From: Eremophila alpestris peregrina
Taxonomy: Eukaryota > Chordata > Aves > Passeriformes > Alaudidae
Assembly (NCBI GenBank): GCA_009792885.1
Contig: WMCF01000029.1
Span: forward strand, 310,001 to 374,000
DNA length: 64,000 bases
Direction of reading: 5' to 3'
Shown here: positions 47,801 through 57,100 of the stretch, piece after piece
How the letters are laid out: each line of letters starts with the position of its first letter
Position numbering within the stretch: position 1 is the stretch's first letter
The notes under the pieces: generated by a model
What the model was told of the DNA's origin: nothing
The model's database searches: none
What the model saw: only the letters and a program-made list of their open reading frames with translations
Program-made: the position numbers and the translations under genes

Positions 47801-50800
47801 TCTCACCACAAGATCTGCTCCACTGTGGCTTAGTCCCACTGTCAGCCAGACACCCAAAAGAGTCACCCCTCAGCAAAGGAGCAGACATCTCTCCACTGCC
47901 CTAAAATATTGATTTACACCTTCAAATCCCATTTCAGTAGTGGTCCTAGACTCTGCTGGGCAAAGCACAGTTCAAGCCCCCACAAGCACTCCGAGAAGCT
48001 GGCAGCTCTCCTCCCAAGTTCCTTGTACAGACACAGGCTCCTGGTGACCCAGAACACGAGCTAATGTGCAGGGGAACATGCATTTTAATCAAATCAATCA
48101 GCACTGTGCTGAGACCCTGCTGACCTGGCCAGGAGAAATGGAGAAAAGCACTGCCTTTAATGTACTTCATTTAAACCACACTTACACATAGTTTATATAC
48201 CAGGAATGTTTATTATAATTGATTTTCCAACCTATTAACCATTTCATTTACATTTTAAAAGCTCTGCAGGTCTCTGTGGACATGCAACAAGGGCAAGTCC
48301 CAGCAGGGAGAAGAGCCCAGTGCTCAGCCAGGACCGAATTACCAAAGCTGGTTGCAACAGTAATTTGAGCAAAACAAGGAGGTACAGCCTGAACAAACAA
48401 AATATCTCCCCACACAACTGTAAAGCAAAGAGAGCTGGGATCAGCAGAGCCAGCAGTGCCAAAGATGAGCTCAGTCACCCCAAAGCAGAAGGGCATCTCC
48501 AAAGGTCAGACCATTGTTTCACGTGATAGCCAGATCCCCCATCATACAGGGGAAAGCTCTTTTCCTGCTCTGTTCCACGTGTTACTGCAAAATTCATGCT
48601 GGCTTTTACAAAATTAATTTCACTGACAAACAGGATTTGGGAACAACCTTCCAAACATCTGCAGCTGCTGTTTTGTCAATACAGTGCTGCAAAAGGAGGA
48701 ACTGAAAGGGTCTTCTGGTAGCACCCAGGGTTGCCAAACCTGAACCCTAATGATGCCACTTTGCATTTTCAAATACATCAAGATGTCATCTGACCTTTTT
48801 TTTCTTTAAGAGCACACACTGAGTTAAGCTTCACTCTGTGGTTTTCATTAGTTCATCTCTTTCCCACCAAAAGCACATAAACCTCTGTGACACAGGTACA
48901 AGGCTCAGACAAGCAACTCAAAGGCCAAAGCACTAAATTTAACAGACCAGAGCAGATTAGTGCAGTGATTTGGTGGGATTTGAGTGATGAGACATTCCCT
49001 GCGTGCTCTGACAGGAACTGCCAGGGCTTTGCACAGGCTTTACATCCTCTTCTGCACAACCATGAATCTCCTCCTCAGGATCCTCCCAGAATCACTGGTA
49101 CCAACAGGACATGGGATGGCATGTGGGTAAGGGCCATGGCAGATCAGGTAATTTGGGATGCACCCTGGGACCTGGCAGGGAGCTGGGGGAGCTCAGATGC
49201 AACGGGGGAGAAATTCTGCTCTGCTGCAAATATCCTCACAAAACCAGGCTGCTGGGAGAGGAGAGCTGCTGTCCTAGCACTGCAGGGCAGCTCTGTGAGT
49301 AACAGACAGCAGCTTTCCCGGCCCATTGCTAATTCATGAAGGGCCATGAATAATGCAGGAGCCACGGGCTTCAGGGCAGAACTTCCCCACAACCTGCCCC
49401 ACAACAGCAGCAATGTGACTCGCTCTAATCGAGACCCCCAGAGGGGCTTTTGCACAAATTAACTCCCATCACGGGCTGGATGTGCTGAGTGCCACGGGCA
49501 GCTGGCACAGCTCTGCGGGCAGAAGGGGCACACGTGTGCGGCCCTTGTCCCTAAAGCATTCCCAACATGTGGAAAATACCCTTTCCTCCTTGCTTGGCGC
49601 CTGCCCTGCCATGCCAGCCAGCTCTCCAGAGAGGTGCATAGGGAATTTCACACTCACACCGTCCTAAACCCGCCCAAAAACCTGGAATTCCAATTTTCTC
49701 CTCAGACCCCTTTTCCCTTGCAGGGACCATTAGGAGATGCAGCTGCTTCCAACTCTTCCTCTCACATTTCTGTTCAACAGAAGTGATGCTGCTGGTGCCT
49801 GGCTGAGCCCAGCTTTGCTCCCTGCAGAGAGCTGTACTCACTATCTCCCAAAACTGCCTGGGCAGCCTTCACCAGCATGGACCCATGTGGGAGACAGATG
49901 CCATTAACACTCCAGTGTGTTCTGGAACAGACAGGGACTTCACACACACAAGCAGTTTTTCCAGACTAGGCAGCTAAATGAGACACATGCCCTGTCCCAT
50001 GCCTCCCCACTCATCAGCTAAAGCAAAGCTGTCTGCAGCTAAAACCTCTCAGAGGGCAGCAGAGATCCTTGCCACACTTCTCCTGTCCGTTTCAATTCAC
50101 ATTAAACTCCTGCCAAGGTTTCATACTCTTACAATTAAAATGCTCTTCCTACCTTGGGACTGAGGCCACTTCCCTAAGCTTGAGAAGCAAGAAATGCTCA
50201 GCAGAGAGAGAACAAAATCTAAATTTTTTTGTTCCTCCTAGTTTCCCAGAACCAGGGTTTCTCTTGGTGGGCCAACCAAAACTGTTATTTCTGAACCCCT
50301 GCCAGAAGGGGCTGGGATAGAAAGGGAAGGGCTGGGGCAGGGAGTGGTGTGTGCTGTCTGGCAGCTGGCTCAGCTAATGCAGAGAGCAGGCAAATACCCA
50401 CTGTCTGGCCACAGCTCTATTACTGGGACTGCTGGCAGTGATAAGTTTCAAAGCTGGAGGCACAGTTAAGCTGGACTCAACATTAACAGAGATGCTGCTG
50501 TGCCCCATCCCCACCAAAGCCTCTCGCTGTAGCACTGCAGAAATGTACTGCAGGGCAGCTTGGCAGGGACTGCTGGTATTAGAAATGCTGATGGGTCGGG
50601 CAGAGCAGCAAGATGTTCAGGACTACAAGGTTTTATACAACCAAAGACGTAATTGGATCCAGAGTCTTAGGTCTTTCCGGGAAGGAATTTCTTGAAATGT
50701 CAGCTCTAAGCTCTCCGAGGACATGACAAAGGAAGCCAAGGACATGACAGAGGAAACCAGCTGTGACTTCTGGATAAGAAAGGCTCTAAGTCCAATGTTT

Positions 50801-53800
50801 ATGAGCTGTTGCATGTGTCAGATGCTTCCCTGCTCACACTCAGCTTCAGACTTAGGAGAGTTGTGCGCTCATTAGCCTGAGCCCTGCTGGTCAAGGTCAG
50901 CCTGTGCCATGGGAATTAATGCTGGAGTTACTGGAAACCATTCCAAGCCTTGTTTCTGGCCAGAACGAGCAAGAGATAATAGTCTCTGGAAGTGTGCCTC
51001 ATTTTTGCCATCCTTTCTTCAGTGAGTCAGCAGGGGAAAAATCTCAGCTCTGTTGAACAAGAAATTCTTCTTTAAAGTAACACCACGTTCACAAGGCTGC
51101 TATGCCTTGGATGCAGTCAAGCAGCAATTCCAAGCCCCAAGTTGCCATCCACCTGCCCAGTACTCGTCTAAGCTTTACTCCTCATTGTTCACCGTGAGTG
51201 GCTTTGTCAGGTCTCACGCTCCCTGGCAATCTCCACGTCACACTCAGTTGTAGTTCCTCTCCTCCCAACACTCTCCTGGAGACAATCCTCCCACCACTTC
51301 CCTCACCACATGCTCCACTGCTCCGAGCTGCCTCCTTGTAAGTCACGGTTTTGGCTTGGATGACTTTCCTTCCCCGGGATCCATGATTTCCTGGTAGCAC
51401 AGGGGCACTGGAACTCAGTATAAGGCATCTCTGGTGAGCCTCTGCACTCACTTGTTCCACCAGCCCTCTGGAGAAGAGGGGACTCTTGCCAGCTTCTCTG
51501 TGTCCCTGGAGTCTTCTGGTCTCTCCACTGCTGCGCACAAATGCTGCTGCTCAGCCTACCTTCCTCAGGCTAGCTGTCTCTGCATCAGCCTCTGTTGCTC
51601 ACCACCTTCTCCCTTTCCAGAGAGTTTTGGCTCAGTTTCAAGTCCTTGGCTGATGTCAATCTGCAATTCCCTTTCTAGCTTTCACCAGTGTTTCACACTC
51701 ACTTTATGTGGGCCATGTATTCCATCTCCTTCCCAGGTTCTGGAAGCCTCCTTGGAGCTCAGTGTGCCAAAAAACTCTCTCTTACTCACCCATCCTCTGC
51801 ATTTCTAAAAAAAATATACAGTATTTCCCACTTTTGTGGATCTATTAGTAATTTCTCCCCAACCTGGATATCTTCTCTTCCTCACCACTAGGTCCCATTC
51901 TTTTAGCAGTCAGGACCACAACCACCTCACAGTAGGTAACATGTCTTTACCTTAATTCCCAACATCTTTATGTGAATGATTATTCAGAGCCCATAGCTCA
52001 GGCTACACCTCTGGGCTGCCTTCTTCCCAACAATTCCAAGGTTCAGCGTGGCCCCAGGGAGGACACAGCAGGCACATCCCCCCCTGCCCCTTAAAAACTG
52101 ACATCCTAGCGGATATCAGAGAAAATATCCCTCTCCCTAGTGTTTGGGGAACAGCATCACCACATGATTCTGGTAATATCCATCCTAGCTGTGCTTGTGT
52201 GGATGAAGGGCCCTTAGTTACAAGGAACTCAGAGGGGAGTATTTGTCAGGAAGCACCTAGAGCAATTCTTCAGGAAAAATGAACTTGACCAGGCTCTTAC
52301 TCCAGCCCAGCCAACAGCAAGGCAGCCCCTGTGGGCAGGCACATTTGTAGGTCCTAAATTGCTCACTGGAGCTGGTGCCAGAGGTTGGTTTGCCAAGACC
52401 CCTTTCACAGCCTGGAGCAGGAGAGGTTCAGCTGAGGCTCCTGTCCCACATGATGCCAAGCCTCCCTGTGGGACACCACATCAGTCCTGCTTTCCCACCC
52501 CACCAGGGCTTCCTACCAGCCAGCCCTGTGATCTCCCACATTTCTTTGTGCACTGCTTCTGTTCACAGGGGTTTGTTATCTCCAAGAAAGCTGCTCCAAC
52601 TGGAGCCAAGTAATTCAGCTCCTTCCCGCTCGCCACGCTGCAGAGTGCTGGCCCCAAGTGACTCTGCAAGTGACCATCCAAAGCCACCCCAAGCACAGCA
52701 GCTCCCTGCCAGGATCCTCATATCAGGACAGCACAGATGTATTCATCAGGTGAAGTACCCTTTGCTGCCCAAAAAACACCTTCTCAATTCCCTTTGTGAT
52801 TGGTATTGGTCTTTTGAGCCCAGCTGGAGCTGGCAGATCTGGGACGTGCCTGAAGAAACAAAATATGGCCAAATGAAGGGAAAGCACATAAAAATGAGCC
52901 CCTTTGGAAGTATTCCCATTAATCTGCAGGCTCACCATTACCCCAGGCCCTGTGAGTGCCTCCAGCTTAGGACTGCAGCGCCATTTGCTCCTCCACTCTT
53001 GGGTCTCTCTTGGGTAACAACCATCAATCTGAGTTTTGCCAGACAGTGCAATGACAATAAGTAAAGGTCTAAGAATACAAATGACTCATGCTATTAAATG
53101 CGAAACCCGAGCCAGGCTTGAAAAATATTTAGAGCTGTAATCAGCAAGGAGAAATTCTGAATTCAGCATTTTACCTCTGCAAGCCAAATTTCCCCATCAG
53201 AAGGGCGTTTCTCCATTCTCTAATATCACTATTAGTATTTTTCATTTAACAATTTGACAGAAATAAAATACACTGCAGTAACACCGGTGATAACACACTT
53301 ACTCCCACTTGAAAGACTGTCTTTATTCTTTCATAAGTCACTTCTGGCTTACAGCTCTATTGATCATGGGTGAGGATGAATGGAACTTTCCCAGGATCCT
53401 CTGGGACAAATCCTACATATATATATTTTTTTATTCCCACCAAACAACTATTTCTAAAATTCAACAAAACAGGTCATCAGGGCAGCGTTCCATTGATTTC
53501 GTGTCCACTTATTCTTCAAGCACGATGCTAAATGCTCTATCAATAATTCAGCAGGCTGAAGGCCACCAGTGCCCCAGGAGACACAACTATCTCCTCATCT
53601 CCCACATCACAGCTGGGATTGCAGAGAGAAGGGGAATCATGGGCCTAAAAAGCAGGGTTCTCATGTAAAGCATGTGCACCAACTAAAGAAAAGCAGTTAG
53701 CCCTACCCTGTGACAGATGAGAGCAAGTGTTTGAAGAGATTCACTCAAAATCTGGCCTAGTAAGTATTTCTAATGTGCTCCCAGAGTTAGTCAACCATTT

Positions 53801-54106
53801 ACTACTCCAAGCATGACCTGTTCATCATCCCAATGTTAATTAGCCAGCTGCTGTGAAGTTAAAAGAGAAGCAGTTCTGCTCCGGTGCTCCCATACCCAGG
53901 AAAGCTTCCCAAGGATGTTGCTGCCCACTGGAGTTTTAGGTAATTATTCACTGGCTTCAAAATAGCTCTATTTGGAACTCGTTCCTCCTCTCAGCCTCCT
54001 GTCTTTTCCCAGGAGATACCCCCAGGGTGGGACTTACAGTTCAAAGAGTCGCAGTGTCTGGAAGAGCTGCCATGACAGGGTGGTGAGCCGGTTCCCGGAG
54101 AGGTCT
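35738..54106 (-). CDS. NTRK3: NTRK3 (TrkC neurotrophin-3 receptor), partial, eight internal exons
   Basis: TrkC is a single-pass plasma-membrane receptor tyrosine kinase. It binds neurotrophin-3 and signals survival and differentiation in neurons. The spliced exons are, in order, 54106-54038, 47531-47374, 45122-44980, 44416-44275, 42128-41832, 38443-38420, 37654-37584 and 35840-35738. All have AG acceptors and GT donors, and the codon phases join without a stop. The translation runs from the last LRR through the cysteine cap, two Ig domains, stalk and membrane helix to NKYGRRSKFGMK. Assignment to NTRK3 rather than NTRK1 or NTRK2 rests on DLPEISVSHVNLTVRE, SEGCLLFNKPTHYNNGNYT, SPTPPITVTHKPEEDTFG and the helix itself. 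Signal peptide, N-terminal LRR exons, kinase and C-terminus are outside the window. No break or frameshift is seen. Family knowledge is from memory; the exon structure is read directly. Confidence 0.97.
35841..37583 (-). other. NTRK3: NTRK3 intron between stalk and transmembrane exons (1,743 nt)
   Basis: It is bounded by GTGAGT at 37583 and CTTGCAG before 35840. The middle (about 36340-37090) is AT-rich with runs of A at 36487-36498 and of T near 37057-37068. No repeat family or other gene was recognised. Confidence 0.85.
37584..37654 (-). CDS. NTRK3: NTRK3 exon: juxtamembrane stalk (71 nt)
   Basis: The exon encodes GDYEVSPTPPITVTHKPEED followed by TFG. It is the extracellular stalk just before the transmembrane helix, and the SPTPPITVTHKPEEDTFG string is a TrkC signature. 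The acceptor is GGTTTCAG and the donor GTGAGT. It enters in phase 1, completing an isoleucine codon, and ends on a codon boundary. It is therefore asymmetric and cannot be skipped without shifting frame. The codons for GDYEV at its 5' end are in a part of the stalk that I recall as variable between birds and mammals. Confidence 0.96.
37655..38419 (-). other. NTRK3: NTRK3 intron between microexon and stalk exon (765 nt)
   Basis: It is bounded by GTAAGT at 38419 and GGTTTCAG before 37654. It includes a GT/G-rich stretch at about 38022-38048. Nothing else is recognised. Confidence 0.85.
38420..38443 (-). CDS. NTRK3: NTRK3 microexon: extracellular stalk (24 nt)
   Basis: This 24-nt microexon encodes ESTDNFVS, with glutamate split across the upstream junction and the last A opening an isoleucine codon. 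It lies in the stalk between the second Ig domain and the membrane. The acceptor TTCCACAG and donor GTAAGT are strong, and the junctions restore FP-ESTDNFVS-IGDYEVSPTPP across three exons. Both borders are phase 1, so inclusion or skipping preserves the frame. Skipping would join proline directly to VGDYEVSP. It was found by phase and motif rather than by length. From memory, Trk receptors are known to vary by small exons in this part of the ectodomain. Whether this copy is alternative cannot be read from DNA alone. Confidence 0.92.
39412..39430. repeat. Poly-A with one G
   Basis: An A run interrupted by a single G and followed by TATTTTATTT. Confidence 0.85.
40571..40650 (+). repeat. Possible MIR-like fragment
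   Basis: CCCATTGCACAGATGGGAAA followed by ACTGAGTCACAAAGGTGGG resembles the central MIR segment, but the sequence after it departs from MIR. It could be coincidence. Confidence 0.35.
41356..41383. repeat. Poly-A followed by (CAAA)n
   Basis: Sixteen A residues run into three CAAA units. No retroposon body was recognised upstream, so it is listed as low complexity rather than as a retroposon tail. Confidence 0.85.
41832..42128 (-). CDS. NTRK3: NTRK3 exon: second Ig-like domain, ligand-binding (297 nt)
   Basis: This exon encodes 98 complete codons from PPRILTLEEPVLHMDHC to GHFLEKPFP. It is the whole second Ig-like domain (d5), which in Trk receptors is the main neurotrophin-binding module. Visible hallmarks are DHC and EGC, the two cysteines characteristic of Trk d5; TLHWLHNG with the core tryptophan; and NKPTHYNNGNYT. 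NYT and NQT are potential glycosylation sites. The acceptor is CTGCCAG and the donor GTAGGA. Both ends are in phase 1 and the length is a multiple of three, so the exon is symmetric. Skipping it would remove 99 residues without a frameshift. The minus-strand frame stays open into the downstream intron, but that extension has no receptor similarity. Confidence 0.98.
42129..44274 (-). other. NTRK3: NTRK3 intron between first and second Ig domains (2,146 nt)
   Basis: It is bounded by GTAAGT at 44274 and CTGCCAG before 42128. Apart from a short GA repeat at 44101-44115 I see nothing that can be assigned. The open frames here have no family motif. Confidence 0.85.
44101..44115. repeat. (GA)n short repeat
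   Basis: Seven and a half GA units, 160 nt downstream of the first-Ig C-terminal exon in plus coordinates, so in the intron before it in transcription order is not the case: it lies in the intron between the two Ig domains. Confidence 0.85.
44275..44416 (-). CDS. NTRK3: NTRK3 exon: first Ig-like domain, C-terminal half (142 nt)
   Basis: The exon encodes TNLNWTNVHAINLTLVNVTS, then EDNGFLLTCIAENVVG and MSNASVLLTVY, with one T left over for the next tyrosine codon. It completes the first Ig-like domain. The LTC cysteine pairs with the ITC cysteine of the previous exon, and EDNGF stands where Ig domains normally have the DxGxY/F turn. NWT, NLT, NVT and NAS give four closely spaced potential N-glycosylation sites. 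The acceptor is TTTTTAG and the donor GTAAGT. It starts on a codon boundary and ends in phase 1. No open frame of 60 codons spans it, because stops lie close in both flanking introns. Confidence 0.96.
44417..44979 (-). other. NTRK3: NTRK3 intron inside the first Ig domain (563 nt)
   Basis: It is bounded by GTAGGG at 44979 and TTTTTAG before 44416. It is the shortest intron in the window. No repeat or exon was recognised in it. Confidence 0.85.
44980..45122 (-). CDS. NTRK3: NTRK3 exon: first Ig-like domain, N-terminal half (143 nt)
   Basis: The exon encodes the rest of an aspartate codon, then LPEISVSHVNLTVREGENAV, ITCNGSGSPLPDVDW and a tail ending SINTHQ. This is the N-terminal half of the first Ig-like (C2-type) domain, also called d4. 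The ITC cysteine is the first half of its disulfide, and W in DVDW is the core tryptophan. NLT and NGS are potential glycosylation sites. The acceptor is CCTCTAG and the donor GTAGGG. It enters in phase 1 and leaves on a codon boundary. The domain is completed by the exon at 44275-44416, across a 563-nt intron. Confidence 0.97.
45123..47373 (-). other. NTRK3: NTRK3 intron between cysteine cap and first Ig domain (2,251 nt)
   Basis: It is bounded by GTAAGG at 47373 and CCTCTAG before 45122. It contains an A/C-rich low-complexity stretch at 46488-46535, a 19-base A run at 46621-46639, and an AT-rich patch at 46930-47110 with homeodomain-like cores. No other feature was recognised. Confidence 0.85.
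46621..46639. repeat. Poly-A tract (19 nt)
   Basis: An uninterrupted run of 19 A. The preceding 150 nt are also A/C-rich but show no recognisable retroposon. Confidence 0.9.
47374..47531 (-). CDS. NTRK3: NTRK3 exon: LRR C-terminal cysteine cap (158 nt)
   Basis: This exon encodes 52 complete codons starting RLERNLFNCSCDIRWIQLW and ending EMNITQC. It is the LRR C-terminal flanking domain that closes the solenoid before the first Ig domain. The cap cysteines are visible as NCSC, LYC and the final TQC. NCS and NIT are potential N-glycosylation sites. The acceptor is CCTGCAG and the donor GTAAGG. The first base G completes the leucine codon left open by the previous exon, and the last base G opens the aspartate codon of the next. 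The stretch between the LYC cysteine and MNIT is the part that differs most from the mammalian protein as I remember it. Confidence 0.96.
47532..54037 (-). other. NTRK3: NTRK3 intron between last LRR and cysteine cap (6,506 nt)
   Basis: It is bounded by GTAAGT at 54037 and CCTGCAG before 47531. It is the longest complete intron in the window. Within it, 51180-51960 differs from its surroundings by being pyrimidine-rich on the plus strand, and a 21-base tandem duplication sits at 50718-50759. The 229-codon plus-strand open frame at 52375-53064 has no recognisable domain and is taken as chance. Confidence 0.85.
50718..50759. repeat. 21-nt tandem duplication
   Basis: Unit AGGACATGACAAAGGAAGCC plus A is followed directly by a second copy with two substitutions. 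The phase is a multiple of three, but the repeat is in an intron. Confidence 0.9.
54038..54106 (-). CDS. NTRK3: NTRK3 exon: last leucine-rich repeat (69 nt)
   Basis: This exon encodes DLSGNRLTTLSWQLFQTL followed by RLFEL, a leucine-rich repeat of the LxxNxL type in the TrkC ectodomain. The acceptor reads TTTCCAG and the donor GTAAGT. It opens with the last base of a split codon (A) and closes with CT, the first two bases of a leucine codon completed by the next exon. It therefore enters and leaves in the same phase. A 69-nt final LRR exon is, as I recall, the usual size in Trk genes. I chose the AG at 54108-54107 over the AG two bases further in because only it gives 69 nt and keeps the aspartate codon whole. 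The preceding LRR exons were not found between 54107 and 64000. Confidence 0.95.
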
Positions 54107-54115
54107 CTGGAAATT

Positions 54116-54141
54116 AAGGGGGAAAAAAGAAAAAAAGAAAG
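54116..54141 (-). promoter_or_regulatory. Polypyrimidine tract of the last-LRR exon acceptor
   Basis: On the minus strand these 26 bases are all C or T, ending 9 nt before the TTTCCAG acceptor of the exon at 54038-54106. It is an unusually strong polypyrimidine tract. This supports the chosen splice site over the AG two bases into the exon. Confidence 0.7.
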
Positions 54142-57100
54142 TAGTCACTGTAAATAATTCTTCCTGCACATGGCCCCACCACCTCCACAGAGCTCATCAT
54201 CCTCCTCGATGGGGAGGCTGTCAAGCAGTTTGGAACTCAAGTTCAGATTTCATAATGAGAGATTTTAATGAGGACAAACCCAAATGAAAGTTTCTCATCT
54301 TATTTTTTTTTTAAAGGGGAAAAATGATTTATATCCTGCTGCAATGCTAAGGAAGAAAAAAATCCAATGTCTGATTCTTACCCATGAATCTGGAGCTCAA
54401 CCAACCATAAGCAAAAAGAACAAGTCTAATTTCAGAACTTGAACAAAAATTAAGTACAAACCTCACGTTAAAAATAGTAACAGCCAGGTTCAAATGACAG
54501 CACGATGATTACCCAAGGTGTTATCATATGATCTGCAGTAGCTGTGCTTTCCAGGTGTCCCAGAATGGCTGTGTGCTGCTTGCACCCAGAGGTACCACTG
54601 CTACAGCAGCCAGCAGCTCCCCATCCCTCTCTCCATCTGCCCAAACTTGCAAAAACATAAATCTCATCTACCTGGGAGAGCTTTGCAACCCAGCAGACAT
54701 CTTCTCTTTAGCTGAAAGCCAGAGAGGATGAAAGAATGCAAAAGGAACTGAATTAATAAAAACAAGAGGAAGAAATGTGTCTGGAGCAGGGTGAGCAGAA
54801 GGAGAAAAGCCCCCAGTTTCTAACAGCAGAAAAAGATGGTAATGAAACACATTCTGTTCTGGCCAGTCCTCCCAGGGACACCTGGCCAGCCTGAGAGCCA
54901 CCAGTCAGTGACCAGCCCATGGGGGGAGTGAGCAGAGGAGCAGGTGATCACAAGCTTTGCGAGAACCCCAAATGCCCAAACTCTCAGAACACACAGGAGG
55001 TGCTGCCTCACATCCTTCACCAAATCCATCCCTGCTGTGAGCCACAGGCAGGCAGGGCAGCCCCTCTGCCTCAGCCTGGCCCACGGGGAAGAGCAATGAA
55101 GAGCCAGAGGCATGAACCACCTGAGGCTCATCCAGCTCTGGGCTGGCCAAACAGGAGGTACGACCCAAGGCAGCCCAGCTGTGCAGGGCTCAGCCCCCAA
55201 ACCCAGTTTGATTTGCAAATAAGTGTTAAAACCAGGAGAGCAAACCCCCAAATGGCTCCTGCTGGCACATGTCTGATGCACGAGAATTTGGGATGACAGA
55301 TTCATTTCTTCCCTTACACTGAGTTTTAACAAGGGAAAAGCAATTCTGGTCCTGTCCCACCTGCCCAGAACTCTGCAGTTGGGAGTGGGGAAGCTGCTCA
55401 CACAGCAAAGGGTTGTCCCAAAGGCTCTCCATGAGCCTGGCAGAAGAACAAGCCCAAACACAATGATGGCACAGCGCTGCCTTTTAAAATTCTGGCTCTG
55501 CTTCACATCAGACTATCCTGCTGTGGGAACCACAGCAAACCACAGGTACCTCATTTCACATGACTATGATCCCACCATTCCCACGTCTGTAGACAAACTC
55601 CTTCCAGCCTCTGACAAAGGTGGCAAAAATGGCAGGTAAAGCTAAGCAGGGGGGAAGAAAAACATTACAAGACTCCCTCCTTTATCCACCCCAGAGCACT
55701 GAGCACCTGGAAATTTTGCAAAGACAGATGAAAAGTGGGAGGGGAAGGAGCAACTCAGTGTTACTGAAAAGTGAGACAGTAAACTCCCTCCCCCAGCCCA
55801 GGGAGAAGAAGGAAGCGTAAAGGGGATGCATGAGAGACAGCAAGATGTGGGAGAGAGGCAGAAATGCAGAGGAGGGAGTGAATCTCGCTGGAATGTCCTT
55901 TCTCAAAGGTCATGTTTTGCTACATTAGGCAGAAATGTCAAGAGAAAATTGGATTCTGAAAGAGAAGCGAAAAAACAACAGGCTTTCCACGCAAATAAGG
56001 GAATCAAAAATAGCATGATCGTGTTATTACAATTTAGGACACAGAGAGATGGAGAAAGGAAACATCCTCACTAATGCAAGGGGCTTTGCCAGGCAGATGT
56101 GCTCCACTTCTCATCTCCCACAGTGCCTAAAAACCAACTCCTACCACCTCCTCCCTCCCCCAGACAATAACCCACAGCAAGCATTTGGGAGAGGGGAGAT
56201 GGGTCTCCCCTTGCACACATCTGGCAGGAGACTCTGTTCCCAAAGGGCAAAGCCAGTGTTTGATCTGACCTGACCATCAACTTCTGCAGGGCTGGTCAGG
56301 GGCACACACACAGCCACAGCTCCTTTCAGATCAGCCTGGACACACACAGGGAGGAACATGTCTGTCACTGGAAACAGACACCTTGGGGACTTCAAAATGT
56401 CACAAAGGTCCTTTCTCAGGTTCAGACAGAGCTCAGCACAGAGACCAAAAGGAGCTGCACACAAACACACATTAAAAATGCACCATCTCGGTCACAAAAA
56501 CTCCAAAGGTCAGAGATGCCAGGACTGGGATTCCACATACAAAAGGGTACAGCTACTGACTGGTGCTGCAGAGGATAGAGCTCCTCTAGAGAAACTTCAC
56601 TGCACAGCAGTGATTTCTCCCAAGAACAGATCCATCCCACATGCTGGATGGAACAGGCTTCCTAGGGCAGGGAGCATGTGATTCTGTAATTAGAGATGGA
56701 ATCACAGTACATGCACACCAGGAGATTAAATTACAGCTCCACAGGTGAGGCTCTCAGCTCCAGCACTTTGTAACTCCTGCTTGGTGCTTGTTCCTCCCCA
56801 GTCACAAACCTCAGCTGCACACACCGAGTTTCCCAGTGTTCTGTACAGCATAAATGGGGAGGGTTGGGGAAAATCAAGGCACTCACATCCAGAACTAGTC
56901 CTCTCACAGCTCCAAATCAAGGCCTCTCAAAGGCCCATTCTGCCTTCCTGAAGCACTTCCACCTCCAAACCCCTGTTAATGGAGTGAACTCCCATCCTCC
57001 TATGCTGGGCAGTGCCAGCTCTCTCCTTCCTGACCCATTTCCTTCTCCCTCCTGGCTGGCTGAATTGCACTACTCATTGCTCTCCAACCACTCCCAAATA

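Noticed and set aside
52375..53064. 229-codon plus-strand open frame
   Set aside because: Same composition as other chance frames on this strand and no recognisable protein family.
35738..54106. Assignment to NTRK1 or NTRK2
   Set aside because: The second Ig domain, stalk and transmembrane wording are those of TrkC; TrkA and TrkB differ strongly in the stalk and the helix.
54820..55506. 228-codon minus-strand open frame
   Set aside because: On the NTRK3 strand, but with no LRR or Trk motif and no consistent splice borders found; taken as chance.
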